Of a DNA stretch of 64,000 nucleotides, positions 33,345 to 42,813 are shown piece after piece (positions within the stretch are counted from its first letter, which is position 1; each line of letters opens with the position of its first letter). The notes under the pieces were generated by a model, which did not search any database, was not told where the DNA came from, and saw only the letters and a list, made by a program, of their open reading frames with translations. Position numbers and translations under genes: made by a program. The stretch spans positions 682,001 to 746,000 of the forward strand of contig NZ_OZ034983.1 in NCBI RefSeq assembly GCF_964030845.1. The letters are read 5' to 3'. The DNA comes from Candidatus Fukatsuia endosymbiont of Tuberolachnus salignus (lineage in GTDB: Bacteria > Pseudomonadota > Gammaproteobacteria > Enterobacterales > Enterobacteriaceae).

Positions 33345-33487
33345 TAGACTTCTTGCAAAACCGTAGCGAGTGCTGCGAAGCCAGGTGCCTCGGGAGCAGT
33401 AAGCACGGTGTACATGCGAATACATGAAGACTGCAAGCACCACGTAACGCGGAATTTGCAGCACGTAGTAGCTTTGCAAGAAGTCTA
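33345..33487. repeat. Repeat C, copy 4
   Basis: Starts TAGACTTCTTGCAAAACCG and ends GCTTTGCAAGAAGTCTA. The interior shows CTGCGAAGCCAGGTGCC, GAAGACTGCAAGCACCACGT and CGGAATTTGCAGCACGTAGT. It lies between the convergent genes tcdA and zapB, with terminal inverted repeats as good as in copy 1. Confidence 0.85.
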
Positions 33488-33561
33488 GTGTCTTGTTCTA
33501 CTCGATGTACTAGGGCAGAGTACCAAAACCAAGAAAAACCCGAGATGAAAAAGCGACCTCC

Positions 33562-33768
33562 TTAGATTTCTTCGACTCCTTCGATTTTAGACAACAGCTG
33601 CCCCAAGCGTTCCTGTAAAACATGCTCTTCTCGCTTCAGTTGCTCATTTTTCTCAGCCTGAGTACGGTTTTGTTCCTTTAATTCTTCAATTTCCATTTTC
33701 AACAAAGTAATAGTATCAATAGTTTGCTGAACTTTCGCTTCCAATTTTTCAAATACTTCAAATGCCAT
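33562..33768 (-). CDS. zapB: Cell division protein ZapB (short form)
   Basis: Coiled-coil protein of the Z-ring, linked to FtsZ through ZapA. FEVFEKLEAKVQQTIDTITL and LKMEIEELKEQNR are the conserved N-terminal heptads. At 68 aa it is about 11 residues shorter than E. coli ZapB (79-81), the loss being in the central heptads; the C-terminal LQERLGQLLSKIE is kept. AAGGGG lies upstream. It is divergent from glpF, as in E. coli. Confidence 0.92.
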   Translation of the reverse strand: MAFEVFEKLEAKVQQTIDTITLLKMEIEELKEQNRTQAEKNEQLKREEHVLQERLGQLLSKIEGVEEI

Positions 33769-34274
33769 CGTTCATCCCCTTAGTGATCGCCAGGTATATA
33801 GCCAGTTTATAACGGTAACAAACGATTTAACGTTGTAACCGCTGCGAAATTCATTACTCTAAATAACAAGCGTCATTTTTAATGCACATCTTCACTGTAG
33901 ACAACACAGTTTGATGGAAAAGATTGTATGTAGCCAACGCACTTCTGTCTAGATACATACTGACACAAAGCCTACTCTAGGGTAATTTACTGCTTATGAC
34001 CATCACACAGACACTTATCATCATCTAAAGCATAGTTTATTAGAAAACATTATTAATCACGTGAGACAAAAATACCTGTTCGATCACATTTTAGGTTCCA
34101 CTATTACACAAACCGGTACATTTTTATGATGAAGTATACAGATTTTTATAATATTACTTCTTATTTTTGTTTGTTAACGATAAATTTACATCGCTTTCTC
34201 TAGTATGACATTATTGAAGAAAAGAGAGCGAAGAATGCTACCGTTTACACTCTACTTCTAGCTAGGACACTGCA
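33769..34274. promoter_or_regulatory. zapB-glpF divergent regulatory region with possible CRP site
   Basis: 506 bases without a gene. At 34070-34091 AAATACCTGTTCGATCACATTT matches the right half of a CRP site (GATCACATTT) perfectly and the first four bases of the left half. GTTTGTTAACGATAA near 34170 is a weak candidate GlpR operator. glpFK is CRP-activated and GlpR-repressed in E. coli. The binding sites here are inferred and unproven. Confidence 0.4.
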
Positions 34275-35102
34275 ATGAGCGAAACCAGCCCTGCCTTAAA
34301 AAATCAATGTATTGCGGAGTTTCTTGGTACGGCTTTACTTATATTTTTCGGCGTGGGTTGTGTCGCGTCGTTGAAATTGGCGGGAGCCAGTTTCAGTCAG
34401 TGGGAAGTAAGTGTTATCTGGGGTATGGGAGTTGCCATGGCGATCTATTTAACAGCAGCTATTTCTGGAGCACATCTTAATCCAGCAGTCACTGTTGCGT
34501 TGTGGTTGTTTGCCTGTTTCGAACGCCATAAGGTTATTCCCTACGTTCTGGCACAGATAGCCGGTGCATTTTGTGGCGCCGCTGTCGTTTATGGTATGTA
34601 TTACAATCTATTCATCGATTTTGAACAAACCCATCATATATTACGTGGTAGTACAGAAAACCTTGATTTAGCCGCTATTTTTTCTACTTATCCGAATCCG
34701 CATCTCTCTGTTCTCCAAGCTTTTATCGTAGAAACCATCATCACCGCTATTTTAATGTGTATGATTTTGGCTTTGACTGATGACGGTAACGGTATTCCAC
34801 GTGGTCCATTGGCTCCGTTACTTATTGGTATCCTGATTGCGGTAATTGGTGCTTCTGTTGGTTCCCTTACGGGTTTTGCCTTAAACCCGGCACGTGATTT
34901 TGGCGCTAAGATTTTTGCTTATTTAGCAGGATGGGGAGATATCGTTTTTACTGGAGGACGTGATATTCCTTACTTCCTGGTTCCCATTTTTGCACCTATC
35001 GTCGGTGCGTTACTAGGGGCATTAGTTTACCGTGCGTTAATTGGTCGTCATCTGCCGCTCTGCTATATTTGTCAGGAAGAAAAAAAACCACCAGCCCAAT
35101 AA
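34275..35102 (+). CDS. glpF: Glycerol uptake facilitator
   Basis: Aquaglyceroporin that admits glycerol by diffusion. Six membrane helices and two half-helices with NPA boxes: SGAHLNPAVTVALW and the second GFALNPARDFGAK, where the following Arg and Asp are typical of glycerol facilitators. 275 aa (E. coli 281). AGGA precedes the ATG. It is followed 40 bases on by glpK, the usual operon. Confidence 0.96.
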   Translation: MSETSPALKNQCIAEFLGTALLIFFGVGCVASLKLAGASFSQWEVSVIWGMGVAMAIYLTAAISGAHLNPAVTVALWLFACFERHKVIPYVLAQIAGAFCGAAVVYGMYYNLFIDFEQTHHILRGSTENLDLAAIFSTYPNPHLSVLQAFIVETIITAILMCMILALTDDGNGIPRGPLAPLLIGILIAVIGASVGSLTGFALNPARDFGAKIFAYLAGWGDIVFTGGRDIPYFLVPIFAPIVGALLGALVYRALIGRHLPLCYICQEEKKPPAQ

Positions 35103-35142
35103 ATTTTTCAGATTTCACAAACAGCATATCAACAGGATTATC

Positions 35143-36678
35143 ATGACAACAGATAATATCACTGAGAAAAAATACATTGTTGCGCTCGATCAAGGCACCA
35201 CCAGTTCAAGAGCCATAGTGTTAGATCACGATACTAATATTATCGGTATTTCCCAACGGGAATTGAGCCAGATTTATCCAAAAGCAGGCTGGGTTGAACA
35301 TGATCCCATGCAAATTTGGGCAACACAAAGCTCTACGCTGGTGGAAGTGCTAGCGAAAACGGATATTAGCCCTTGTCAAATAGCGGGTATCGGCATCACT
35401 AATCAGCGTGAAACAACTATTGTCTGGGAAAAAGACACTGGTAAGCCTATTTATAATGCCATTGTATGGCAGTGTCGCCGTACTGCCGATATCTGTGAAG
35501 AACTAAAAAGAAAAAGTGGGCTTGAGAAGAAGATACGCGATAAAACGGGTCTGATAGTTGATCCTTATTTCTCCGGTACTAAGCTGAAGTGGATCCTCGA
35601 TAACGTGGAAGGGGCGCGTAAACGTGCTGAAGCAGGTGAATTATTATTCGGTACCGTTGATACTTGGCTGGTATGGAAAATGACGCAGGGGCAAGGGCAG
35701 GATCAGTTGCATATAACAGATTATACCAATGCATCACGTACCATGATGTTTAACATCCATGAAAAAAAATGGGATAGTGAATTATTGGCAGCGTTGGATA
35801 TTCCCGAAGAGATGTTACCTGAAGTGCGTCATTCTTCTGAGATTTATGGAAAAACGAGTATCGGTGGTGAAGGTAATACGTCCATTGCTATTGCTGGGAT
35901 CGCAGGAGATCAACAGGCTGCGTTGTTCGGACAGCTCTGTGTACAACCGGGGATGGCAAAAAATACTTACGGTACTGGCTGTTTCTTGCTGATGAACACC
36001 GGCATCAAAGCGGAACAATCCAACCACGGGTTGCTAACAACTATCGCTTGCGGGGCAAAAGGCGAAATTAATTATGCTCTCGAAGGTGCCGTATTCATCG
36101 GAGGTGCTGCTATTCAATGGTTACGTGACGAATTAAAATTTATCATTGATCCCGAGGATTCGGAATATTTTGCCAATAAAGTTAAAGACAGCAATGGTGT
36201 TTATGTGGTGCCGGCTTTCACGGGTTTAGGAGCACCTTATTGGGACCCCTACGCCCGTGGCGCAATTTTTGGTATGACCCGAGGCGTAAATCGCAGCCAT
36301 ATTATTCGAGCTACGTTGGAATCTATCGCTTACCAAACCCGTGACGTATTAGAAGCGATGCAGGCTGATGCAGATACTCAATTAAAATTTCTACGCGTGG
36401 ATGGTGGAGCGGTAGCCAATAATTTTTTGATGCAATTCCAGGCCGATATTCTGGGGACTTCTGTTGATCGCCCCGCAGTATGCGAAAGCACAGCGTTAGG
36501 TGCCGCATTCCTGGCGGGTCTTTCCACCGAGTTTTGGCAGGATTTAGAAGAAGTGAAAAGTAAGGCGCCAACTGAACGGCAGTTCCGCCCAAATATGAAG
36601 GTTACCGAACGAGAGGGACTTTACAACGGTTGGAAAAAAGCGGTGGCTCGTGCTCAATCCTGGGAAGAACACGACTAA
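35143..36678 (+). CDS. glpK: Glycerol kinase
   Basis: Phosphorylates glycerol to glycerol-3-phosphate, trapping it after GlpF entry. FGGY-family motifs: ALDQGTTSSRAIVLDHD, GWVEHDPMQIW, ITNQRETTIVWEKDTG, TFGTG-like NTYGTGCFLLMNTG and RVDGGAVANNFLMQFQADIL. The start at 35143 gives MTTDNITEKKYIVALD, with AGGA upstream; the long upstream frame overlaps glpF. 511 aa (E. coli 502). glpX, the third gene of the E. coli operon, is absent; emrD lies convergent. Confidence 0.96.
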   Translation: MTTDNITEKKYIVALDQGTTSSRAIVLDHDTNIIGISQRELSQIYPKAGWVEHDPMQIWATQSSTLVEVLAKTDISPCQIAGIGITNQRETTIVWEKDTGKPIYNAIVWQCRRTADICEELKRKSGLEKKIRDKTGLIVDPYFSGTKLKWILDNVEGARKRAEAGELLFGTVDTWLVWKMTQGQGQDQLHITDYTNASRTMMFNIHEKKWDSELLAALDIPEEMLPEVRHSSEIYGKTSIGGEGNTSIAIAGIAGDQQAALFGQLCVQPGMAKNTYGTGCFLLMNTGIKAEQSNHGLLTTIACGAKGEINYALEGAVFIGGAAIQWLRDELKFIIDPEDSEYFANKVKDSNGVYVVPAFTGLGAPYWDPYARGAIFGMTRGVNRSHIIRATLESIAYQTRDVLEAMQADADTQLKFLRVDGGAVANNFLMQFQADILGTSVDRPAVCESTALGAAFLAGLSTEFWQDLEEVKSKAPTERQFRPNMKVTEREGLYNGWKKAVARAQSWEEHD

Positions 36679-36689
36679 ACAAGAGCGAT

Positions 36690-36722
36690 AAAGATTGTTT
36701 GCAAAATCTACTCCGCAGCATG
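36690..36722. repeat. Repeat C end fragment
   Basis: GATTGTTTGCAAAATCTACT followed by CCGCAGCATGAG resembles the complement of a repeat C terminus (CTGC-ACGTAGTAGATTTTGCAA). About 33 bases only, at the glpK-emrD junction where glpX would be expected. Confidence 0.4.
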
Positions 36723-36727
36723 AGCGG

Positions 36728-37906
36728 CTACCCTTCCTGTTGCCGTATACGCTTAGCCAGAGGCAACCAACAGAGTAAAATTAGTGTTGCCATGCTAAAC
36801 ATCAATAATCCGAGACTAAATTGTCCAGTCTGCGGCAACATTGCTGATAAACCGGTTGCCAGCCCCGATCCCACATTCTGTAATCCGCCCACCAAAGCAC
36901 CGGTCGCACCTGCAAGGTAAGGAAATGGTTCCATTGCGCCCGTTGTTGCCAATGGGAACAACATACCGGCCCCAAAAAAAAACAAGGCGGCGGGTACGAG
37001 TAGTGTCCAAACATTCATGATGCCAAACCAGCTAGGGATCCACATCATCAATCCGGCCAATAAACAGCTTATCACCGCATACCACATCAAACTATAGAAA
37101 GTTTTATTGTCGCGCCCGGCATACCAGGCACCCAAAAATGCGGCTGGGATAGGTAGAATAAATAGGATACTCACCTTGATACTGCTTAACCCTAGTACCC
37201 CGCTCATCAGAACACCGACACTGGCTTCAAAAACCGCAATCCCTGCCAAGGCACCAATCAACATCACCAGATAACGACTAAATAATCCATTGGATAATAA
37301 GCGGTAAAAACTCGCTAACATACGTTGTTTTTCTGTCTGTTGAGGACGGGTTTCCGGCAACCAGCGGAACATACAATAAGCGACCACACTGCATAGCAAT
37401 AGCAAGAAGGCATAGCAGGCACGCCAACCAAACCAACTCGCTAGAACACCGCCAATGAGTGGAGCTAATAGCGGGCTGACCAAAATACCCATATTCAGCA
37501 AGCTATTGGCATAACGTAATGTTGTACCGGCATACAGATCGCGGGGCATGGTACGAGCCATCACCCCAGCCACTCCTGTCCCCATTCCCTGTAGTGCGCT
37601 AGCGAGCACCAGTATACTCAGGCTATTGGCAAGTGAGGCACCCAGTGCCCCGCAGATAAAAATCATCATGCCAACTAGGATCACTGGTCGACGCCCTATC
37701 CGATCAGACAAAGGGCCATAAAGTAATTGAGAGCAACCATAAGTCAGTAAATAGGCTGACATGACTCGTTGTACTACTCCGGTACGTACCGAAAAATGAT
37801 GAGCAATTTCAGCAATCACAGGAACATAGATAGTCTGTGCCATTTGCCCCACAGCAATCAGCATGATTAGCATAATCAGTAGGTGAAAATTTTCTATTTT
37901 TCTCAT
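36728..37906 (-). CDS. emrD: Multidrug efflux MFS transporter EmrD
   Basis: Twelve-helix drug/H+ antiporter of the DHA1 family. MFS motif A is GPLSDRIGRRPVIL between helices 2 and 3; motif C-like MGILVSPLLAPLIGG is present; LLVPAALFFFGAGMLFPLAT and GALVGGLQNVGSGL match E. coli EmrD. The start at 37906 (MRKIENFHLLIML) gives 392 aa (E. coli 394); upstream in-frame codons extend towards tusA without support. Confidence 0.93.
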   Translation of the reverse strand: MRKIENFHLLIMLIMLIAVGQMAQTIYVPVIAEIAHHFSVRTGVVQRVMSAYLLTYGCSQLLYGPLSDRIGRRPVILVGMMIFICGALGASLANSLSILVLASALQGMGTGVAGVMARTMPRDLYAGTTLRYANSLLNMGILVSPLLAPLIGGVLASWFGWRACYAFLLLLCSVVAYCMFRWLPETRPQQTEKQRMLASFYRLLSNGLFSRYLVMLIGALAGIAVFEASVGVLMSGVLGLSSIKVSILFILPIPAAFLGAWYAGRDNKTFYSLMWYAVISCLLAGLMMWIPSWFGIMNVWTLLVPAALFFFGAGMLFPLATTGAMEPFPYLAGATGALVGGLQNVGSGLATGLSAMLPQTGQFSLGLLMFSMATLILLCWLPLAKRIRQQEG

Positions 37907-37992
37907 TAGACTGTCTCGCGAGAGCTGAAAGCGACTTGGAATTTGTAGGTGAAATTGAAGCACACTTGGCATCATTAGTAAGTTAGGGAAGA

Positions 37993-38265
37993 TTAGCTTG
38001 TTAAAGGACACTTGTTGGCAATAATCCCTTTGCGTACTAAATATCGATAGGGTAATTGTTCCGTATGCTGTGCCAATAACTGATGCTCCATAAAACGACA
38101 AAATCCGGGAATATCACGAGTTGTAGCGGGATCATCGGCAATAATCAATAAAGTTTGTCCACAGTCCATATGACGCACGGTTTTACGCACCATCATTACC
38201 GGCTCAGGGCAACGCATTCCCAGAGTATTAATAACTTTGTCGGGATTAGCAAAAGGGTCTGCCAT
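37993..38265 (-). CDS. tusA: Sulfur carrier protein TusA
   Basis: Takes persulfide sulfur from IscS and passes it to TusBCD for 2-thiouridine in tRNA. The active-site Cys lies in LGMRCPEPVMMVRKTVR (CPxP), and ADDPATTRDIPGFCRFMEHQ is the family core. 90 aa against 81 in E. coli, with a slightly longer C-terminal tail (IIANKCPLTS). Also known as SirA. Confidence 0.95.
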   Translation of the reverse strand: MADPFANPDKVINTLGMRCPEPVMMVRKTVRHMDCGQTLLIIADDPATTRDIPGFCRFMEHQLLAQHTEQLPYRYLVRKGIIANKCPLTS

Positions 38266-38353
38266 TTTTATTTTCTCGTTACATCAATAGATGAAGATTA
38301 ACCGATCGGATCACTAGCCGCGATAATCGCGCAACTATTCCATATTATCGTTA

Positions 38354-39283
38354 TTACTTCCAGTCATTATCTGGCGCAATTGCCAATCCCCCTAAGGCTT
38401 CAATCATATTTTGAATTAGAACTGCCAGTTCGTCGGTCATTAGGATACAATCAGCGGCGAAACGTTGAGCAAAATCTTTGTTGTCAATATCATCATTCTG
38501 CTTATGTAGGGTGTCGACGAATTTTAAGCGTTTTAATGAGCCGTCGTTACCCAATACAAACTGTATCTTTTCTCTCCAATTTAATGCCAACTTAGTGACT
38601 CGCTTGCCTGCTTCTATATGTGCCGCAATTTCATTGCTGGCAAGATCTTGTTGCTTACAACGGATTAGGCCGCCATCTTCCCCAGATGCTTTCAACTCAG
38701 CTTCATACATGAGTGTGAAATTTGCAGGGAGGTTTTCAGATCGCACCCATTCAGTCAACGTTAACTCAACTGGGTTTTTTAATGTCAAAGGGACTACGGG
38801 TAAAGAACCGAGACTCTTACGTAATAGCGCCAGAATATCTTCTGCTCGTTTAGCACTAGCGGTATTGACCATGATTAGATTATTAATTGTATCAATCCAT
38901 AGCAGCGTCTGGTCAAAACGACTAAAGGCACGTGGTAATAGGCCATGTAGAACTTCATCTTTAAGTGATTCTTTTTCTGTTTTTTTAATTTTACGCTGTT
39001 TTTCTGTTTCAAAATGATCGATTTTGGTTTTTAATTCTCTTTTAACTACTGTAGATGGAATGATTTTTTCTTCTCTGGCTGCGCAGATAAAAATCTGACC
39101 ACGAGCATGATGTACTAGTGCATTACTGCGTGTGCCCATTGGCGATATCCAACCCATTTTTGTTATGTCCTGACTGCTACAGGGGATAAAGCTGAAATTG
39201 CTTAACTGTTTTTCCATTTGCTCCGCAGGCAATGAAGTTTGCTGCTTCAAACGATAAATCATTAAATTTTTAAACCACGGCAT
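38354..39283 (-). CDS. rdgC: Recombination-associated protein RdgC
   Basis: DNA-binding ring protein that restrains RecA. MPWFKNLMIYRL at the N-terminus, KKTEKESLKDEVLHGLLPRA, SKRAEDI-like ASAKRAEDILALLRKSLGSL and LTEWVRSENLP are typical. 309 aa (E. coli 303). The start at 39283 is the family start; seven upstream residues from an alternative codon are not conserved. Confidence 0.95.
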   Translation of the reverse strand: MPWFKNLMIYRLKQQTSLPAEQMEKQLSNFSFIPCSSQDITKMGWISPMGTRSNALVHHARGQIFICAAREEKIIPSTVVKRELKTKIDHFETEKQRKIKKTEKESLKDEVLHGLLPRAFSRFDQTLLWIDTINNLIMVNTASAKRAEDILALLRKSLGSLPVVPLTLKNPVELTLTEWVRSENLPANFTLMYEAELKASGEDGGLIRCKQQDLASNEIAAHIEAGKRVTKLALNWREKIQFVLGNDGSLKRLKFVDTLHKQNDDIDNKDFAQRFAADCILMTDELAVLIQNMIEALGGLAIAPDNDWK

Positions 39284-40152
39284 AGGTGAATTCCAGGTTT
39301 GCACACTCAGGGTGTATGGTTGATTAAATGCAACAGAGCATGGTAACGAATCCTGGATAAAATAGTAAAATTAATTCGTAGACAAAAATAAAAATGGGTC
39401 TAGCCGGCACCGTCGGTGTTGTTTGACCCCACCACTTACTCAATGCAAGTATTTAACACTCTACTATTATCTCTTGTTCTTGCTAGTATCTGATTGGCTT
39501 CAGGAAAACACCATAATTATACAAAGTCATGTTACAGAATGAGGCGTTATAGTAATTTTGATTAGGTAGTAAAGATTATTTAGTGTAAGGGATAATTAAA
39601 TGCTAACACCAGGGGCATTTATTATCTTGGTTGGGTTTGTTTGATGTAATGGTTTGTAATTGAAGTGGTTTGGTTTTTGTTGTAAGAAAACATGATGTTC
39701 TTTTGTAAAAAGTGTGCTGGCCGATTAGTGATTGTGTTGTGGATCATGCGGCTGGTGCAGTTTTTATTGTTTAATATCTTATGTAAGTTTGCCTGTTAGA
39801 CTTTTGTCCTTAAAATGAGTATAAACATATAATAATTACGATAAATGAATTCGTTATCACTGCTTTTTCTTTTGCATATTTTACTACTCTATCCTATTCG
39901 TTCAGGCATATTGTTAAATAATTATTTGTAGACTATCTACAATGGGCTAAGGATGTGTGCTGGAAGAAGATATATCAATAAAGCTGAGAGCTGATACATT
40001 TTGTAAAAGTGAAATATGCTGGTGATCGACCTTTGCTTAACCCAATACTGTCTAAATAGTATTTTTTGACGTGGATTTAGACTAAATAAACACTTGAAAT
40101 CTCAATATGACTAGAGTAATTTTTCGTCCTGACTTTATGATAGGGATCTAAA
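39284..40152. other. Long AT-rich non-coding region before the LuxR-type gene; stem-loop at 39396-39429
   Basis: No coding frame is supported over 869 bases. GGGTC (39396-39400) and GACCC (39425-39429) enclose GCACCG/CGGTG, forming a stem that on the minus strand is followed by ATTTTTATTTTTG; it could be a terminator of a minus-strand transcript or the leader of rdgC. The rest, rich in T and GTT on the plus strand, may hold the promoter of the regulator at 40153. A small RNA cannot be excluded. Confidence 0.4.
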
Positions 40153-40959
40153 ATGGCTGAAATCAACCAACCAACTTCAATGAGTGGAGCACAGAGTTGC
40201 CCTACCGACCTTTCTCTGCAGCTTATTTCGTTGTGTGATAGTAGTAGTGATCCGTGGGCGATTAAAGATAATCAATCACGCTATCTGTATGGAAACGATG
40301 CCTACATGGCGTTATTAAATCTAAAAAAAGGATTTAATATCAAATATTTAACAGATAAACAGATACCTCATGATAGTGCGGGATCTGCACTTTATTTCGA
40401 AGAACTTGATCGCAAGGTTCAGGAATCGAAACAACATGTATTCTCACTGAATATTTATCCTTTCGGAACTGAAGAAATAATTCAACCCTATATCTGTGAG
40501 AAGTCTCCTTTTTATAGTGAAGATGGCAAATGTATGGGTGTTATTTTACATGCTAAAAAATTGCAGGTTTTTTCTGCTATACAGTATCTCAATAAGACAT
40601 TATTTAATGTAGAGAAGAAGCTTGATCTTACTAAAGATCCTTCTCTGGAGGTGAATCCAGTTTCTGACGATATTAATTGTAATTTGTTCACCGATAAAGA
40701 ACTTGAAGTAATATTTTTCCTACAGCAGAAAAAACCGAAACCACTGACGAGTAAAGCCATTGCTGAAATATTAGGTCTTTCCTGTAGAACAGTAGAAAAT
40801 AAATTGTGCAGTATGTATCGAAAAGCTAAAGTTTGTACATCAGGTGAGTTTAAAGAATATTGTAAGAAAAATGGCTTTGATAAATATAACCAGTCAAAAT
40901 CGACAACCTTACCTAGTGATATTTTTATTTCTACGACTAATCGTTGCAGTCTAAGATAA
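40153..40959 (+). CDS. PAS-domain, LuxR-type helix-turn-helix regulator
   Basis: The 268-residue protein has a PAS-like N-terminal part (about residues 25-135: SSDPWAIKDNQSRYLYGNDA then AYMALL) and a GerE/LuxR-type domain (about 178-235) with FTDKELEVIFFLQQ, SKAIAEILGLSCRTVENKLC and MYRKAKV. There is no phosphoreceiver or acyl-homoserine-lactone domain. The PAS plus LuxR pattern occurs in many Yersinia-like genomes as orphan regulators. It stands alone, with long non-coding DNA before it and pckA convergent, so its targets and signal cannot be inferred. GATCTAAA is a poor ribosome site. Confidence 0.8.
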   Translation: MAEINQPTSMSGAQSCPTDLSLQLISLCDSSSDPWAIKDNQSRYLYGNDAYMALLNLKKGFNIKYLTDKQIPHDSAGSALYFEELDRKVQESKQHVFSLNIYPFGTEEIIQPYICEKSPFYSEDGKCMGVILHAKKLQVFSAIQYLNKTLFNVEKKLDLTKDPSLEVNPVSDDINCNLFTDKELEVIFFLQQKKPKPLTSKAIAEILGLSCRTVENKLCSMYRKAKVCTSGEFKEYCKKNGFDKYNQSKSTTLPSDIFISTTNRCSLR

Positions 40960-41023
40960 AAGCGGCTCCATCAATAGCCATTTACCCGCGCTACATGCTT
41001 TATTTTGTATACAGTTTGATTTG

Positions 41024-41058
41024 GGACGGTACCCACTGAAAATCTAAAGGTACCGTCC
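41024..41058. terminator. Stem-loop between regulator and pckA
   Basis: GGACGGTACC (41024-41033) and GGTACCGTCC (41049-41058) form a perfect 10-bp stem with a 15-base loop, between the convergent ends of the regulator and pckA. No T run follows on either strand, so Rho-independent function is uncertain. Confidence 0.5.
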
Positions 41059-41073
41059 AGTGTCTGATTGTAT

Positions 41074-42702
41074 TCAGCCGAGTTTTGGGCCCGCAGCAGA
41101 CAGTAATGCTTCTCCTGCTGCTGTATCGGTATATTTATCAAAATTAACGATAAAGCGTCGTGCTAAATCTTCAGCTTCTTGTTGCCATTTTTCGTAGGAT
41201 ATGTGTGTGTTCCGTGGATCGAGAATCAAGGGATCAACACCCTGTAATGTTTCTGGTATCTCGAGATTGAAGATTGGCAAAGTGGTAAAATTGGTTATTT
41301 TATCAATTTCGCCGTTTAGGATGGCGTCAATAATAGCGCGGGTGTCTTTGATAGAAATACGTTCACCTCTACCATTCCATCCGGTATTAACCAAGTAGGC
41401 CTGTGCGCCCACCGCCTGCATCCGTTTTACCAACACTTCTGCATACTGTGTTGGATGAAGCAGCAAGAAAGCGGCACCGAAGCAGGCAGAAAAAGTAGGG
41501 GTAGGTTCAGTGATACCACGTTCAGTACCTGCTAACTTGGCAGTAAAACCAGATAAAAAATGATATTGGGTTTGGTCCGTGTTCAAGCGGGAAACCGGAG
41601 GTAGAACCCCAAAAGCATCGGCTGTTAAAAAGATCACTTTTTTCGCATGTCCGGCTTTTGATATTGGTTTCACAATGTTTTTTATATGATAAATCGGGTA
41701 GGAAACACGGGTATTTTCGGTTTTTGAACTGTCATTGAAATCGACTTGCGCATTTGCCTGTACTCCGACGTTTTCCAGTAACGCATCACGTTTGATGGCA
41801 TGGTAAATATCTGGCTCGGCTTCCACTGATAAATTAATAGTTTTGGCGTAACAACCCCCTTCAAAATTAAACACACCGTCATCATCCCAACCGTGCTCAT
41901 CATCACCAATTAGCTCACGTTTTGGGTCAGTGGATAAGGTCGTTTTACCTGTGCCAGATAAACCGAAGAAAACAGCGACGTCCCCTTTCTTGCCAACATT
42001 AGCGGAACAATGCATCGAGGCAATGCCTTGTAACGGTAAAAGATAGTTCATTATTGAGAACATACCCTTTTTCATCTCACCGTCGTACCAGGTGCCGCCA
42101 ATTAGTTGCATACGTTCAGTCAGATTGAAAGCGACGAAATTTTCTGAATTAAGCTGCTGTTTTCTCCATTGTGGGTTAGTGCATTTTGCGCCGTTCATCA
42201 CAATAAAATCAGCTTTGAATTGTGCTAATTCTTCGTCAGATGGACGGATAAACATATTTTTGACGAAATGAGCTTGCCAAGCGACTTCTGTGATAAAACG
42301 AACTTGCAGACGACTTTTACGGTTAGCACCACAAAAAGCATCGACGACAAACAGACGCTTTCCCGATAATTGCTGGGTGACTAATCCTTTTAAATGCTGC
42401 CAGGTTTCCTGGCTCAGTGGCTTGTTGTCGTTTTTACCTTTATTTCTATCAGCCCACCATAGGGTATCGTTTGTTATATCGTCACGGACGATATATTTAT
42501 CTTTGGGTGATCGACCCGTAAAGATACCGGTGTCGACAGCAACTGCACCCGATGAAGTAACAGTACCACGTTCATAGCCTTCTAGTCCTGAAGAGGTTTC
42601 CTCTTCGAATAATAACGTATAACTTGGATTGTATACAATTTCATCGACATTCTCGATACCATAGGTAGCGAGTTCCTGGGAGGTGATGCCTTCAAACTTC
42701 AT
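41074..42702 (-). CDS. pckA: Phosphoenolpyruvate carboxykinase (ATP)
   Basis: First step of gluconeogenesis: oxaloacetate plus ATP to phosphoenolpyruvate. GRSPKDKYIVRDD, the PCK signature FGLSGTGKTTLSTDPKRELI (P-loop) with GDDEHGWDDDGVFNFEGGCY, and the substrate Arg region LTADAFGVLPPVSRL are present. 542 aa (E. coli 540). AGGAG precedes the ATG. With the glycerol-3-phosphate genes in the window it suggests growth on C3 and C4 substrates. Confidence 0.97.
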   Translation of the reverse strand: MKFEGITSQELATYGIENVDEIVYNPSYTLLFEEETSSGLEGYERGTVTSSGAVAVDTGIFTGRSPKDKYIVRDDITNDTLWWADRNKGKNDNKPLSQETWQHLKGLVTQQLSGKRLFVVDAFCGANRKSRLQVRFITEVAWQAHFVKNMFIRPSDEELAQFKADFIVMNGAKCTNPQWRKQQLNSENFVAFNLTERMQLIGGTWYDGEMKKGMFSIMNYLLPLQGIASMHCSANVGKKGDVAVFFGLSGTGKTTLSTDPKRELIGDDEHGWDDDGVFNFEGGCYAKTINLSVEAEPDIYHAIKRDALLENVGVQANAQVDFNDSSKTENTRVSYPIYHIKNIVKPISKAGHAKKVIFLTADAFGVLPPVSRLNTDQTQYHFLSGFTAKLAGTERGITEPTPTFSACFGAAFLLLHPTQYAEVLVKRMQAVGAQAYLVNTGWNGRGERISIKDTRAIIDAILNGEIDKITNFTTLPIFNLEIPETLQGVDPLILDPRNTHISYEKWQQEAEDLARRFIVNFDKYTDTAAGEALLSAAGPKLG

Positions 42703-42813
42703 TATTGTAACTCCTGAACCATCAGCTTATTATTGTAAATCTTCGACTCCAATTAACCGCAATAGTTATCAAATATTTTAATATCAAACCTACCGTTTGT
42801 TAGTTTATGAGAG

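Noticed and set aside
34160..34190. GlpR operator upstream of glpF
   Set aside because: GTTTGTTAACGATAA is only loosely similar to the GlpR consensus. Mentioned as weak in the regulatory region but not called as a site.
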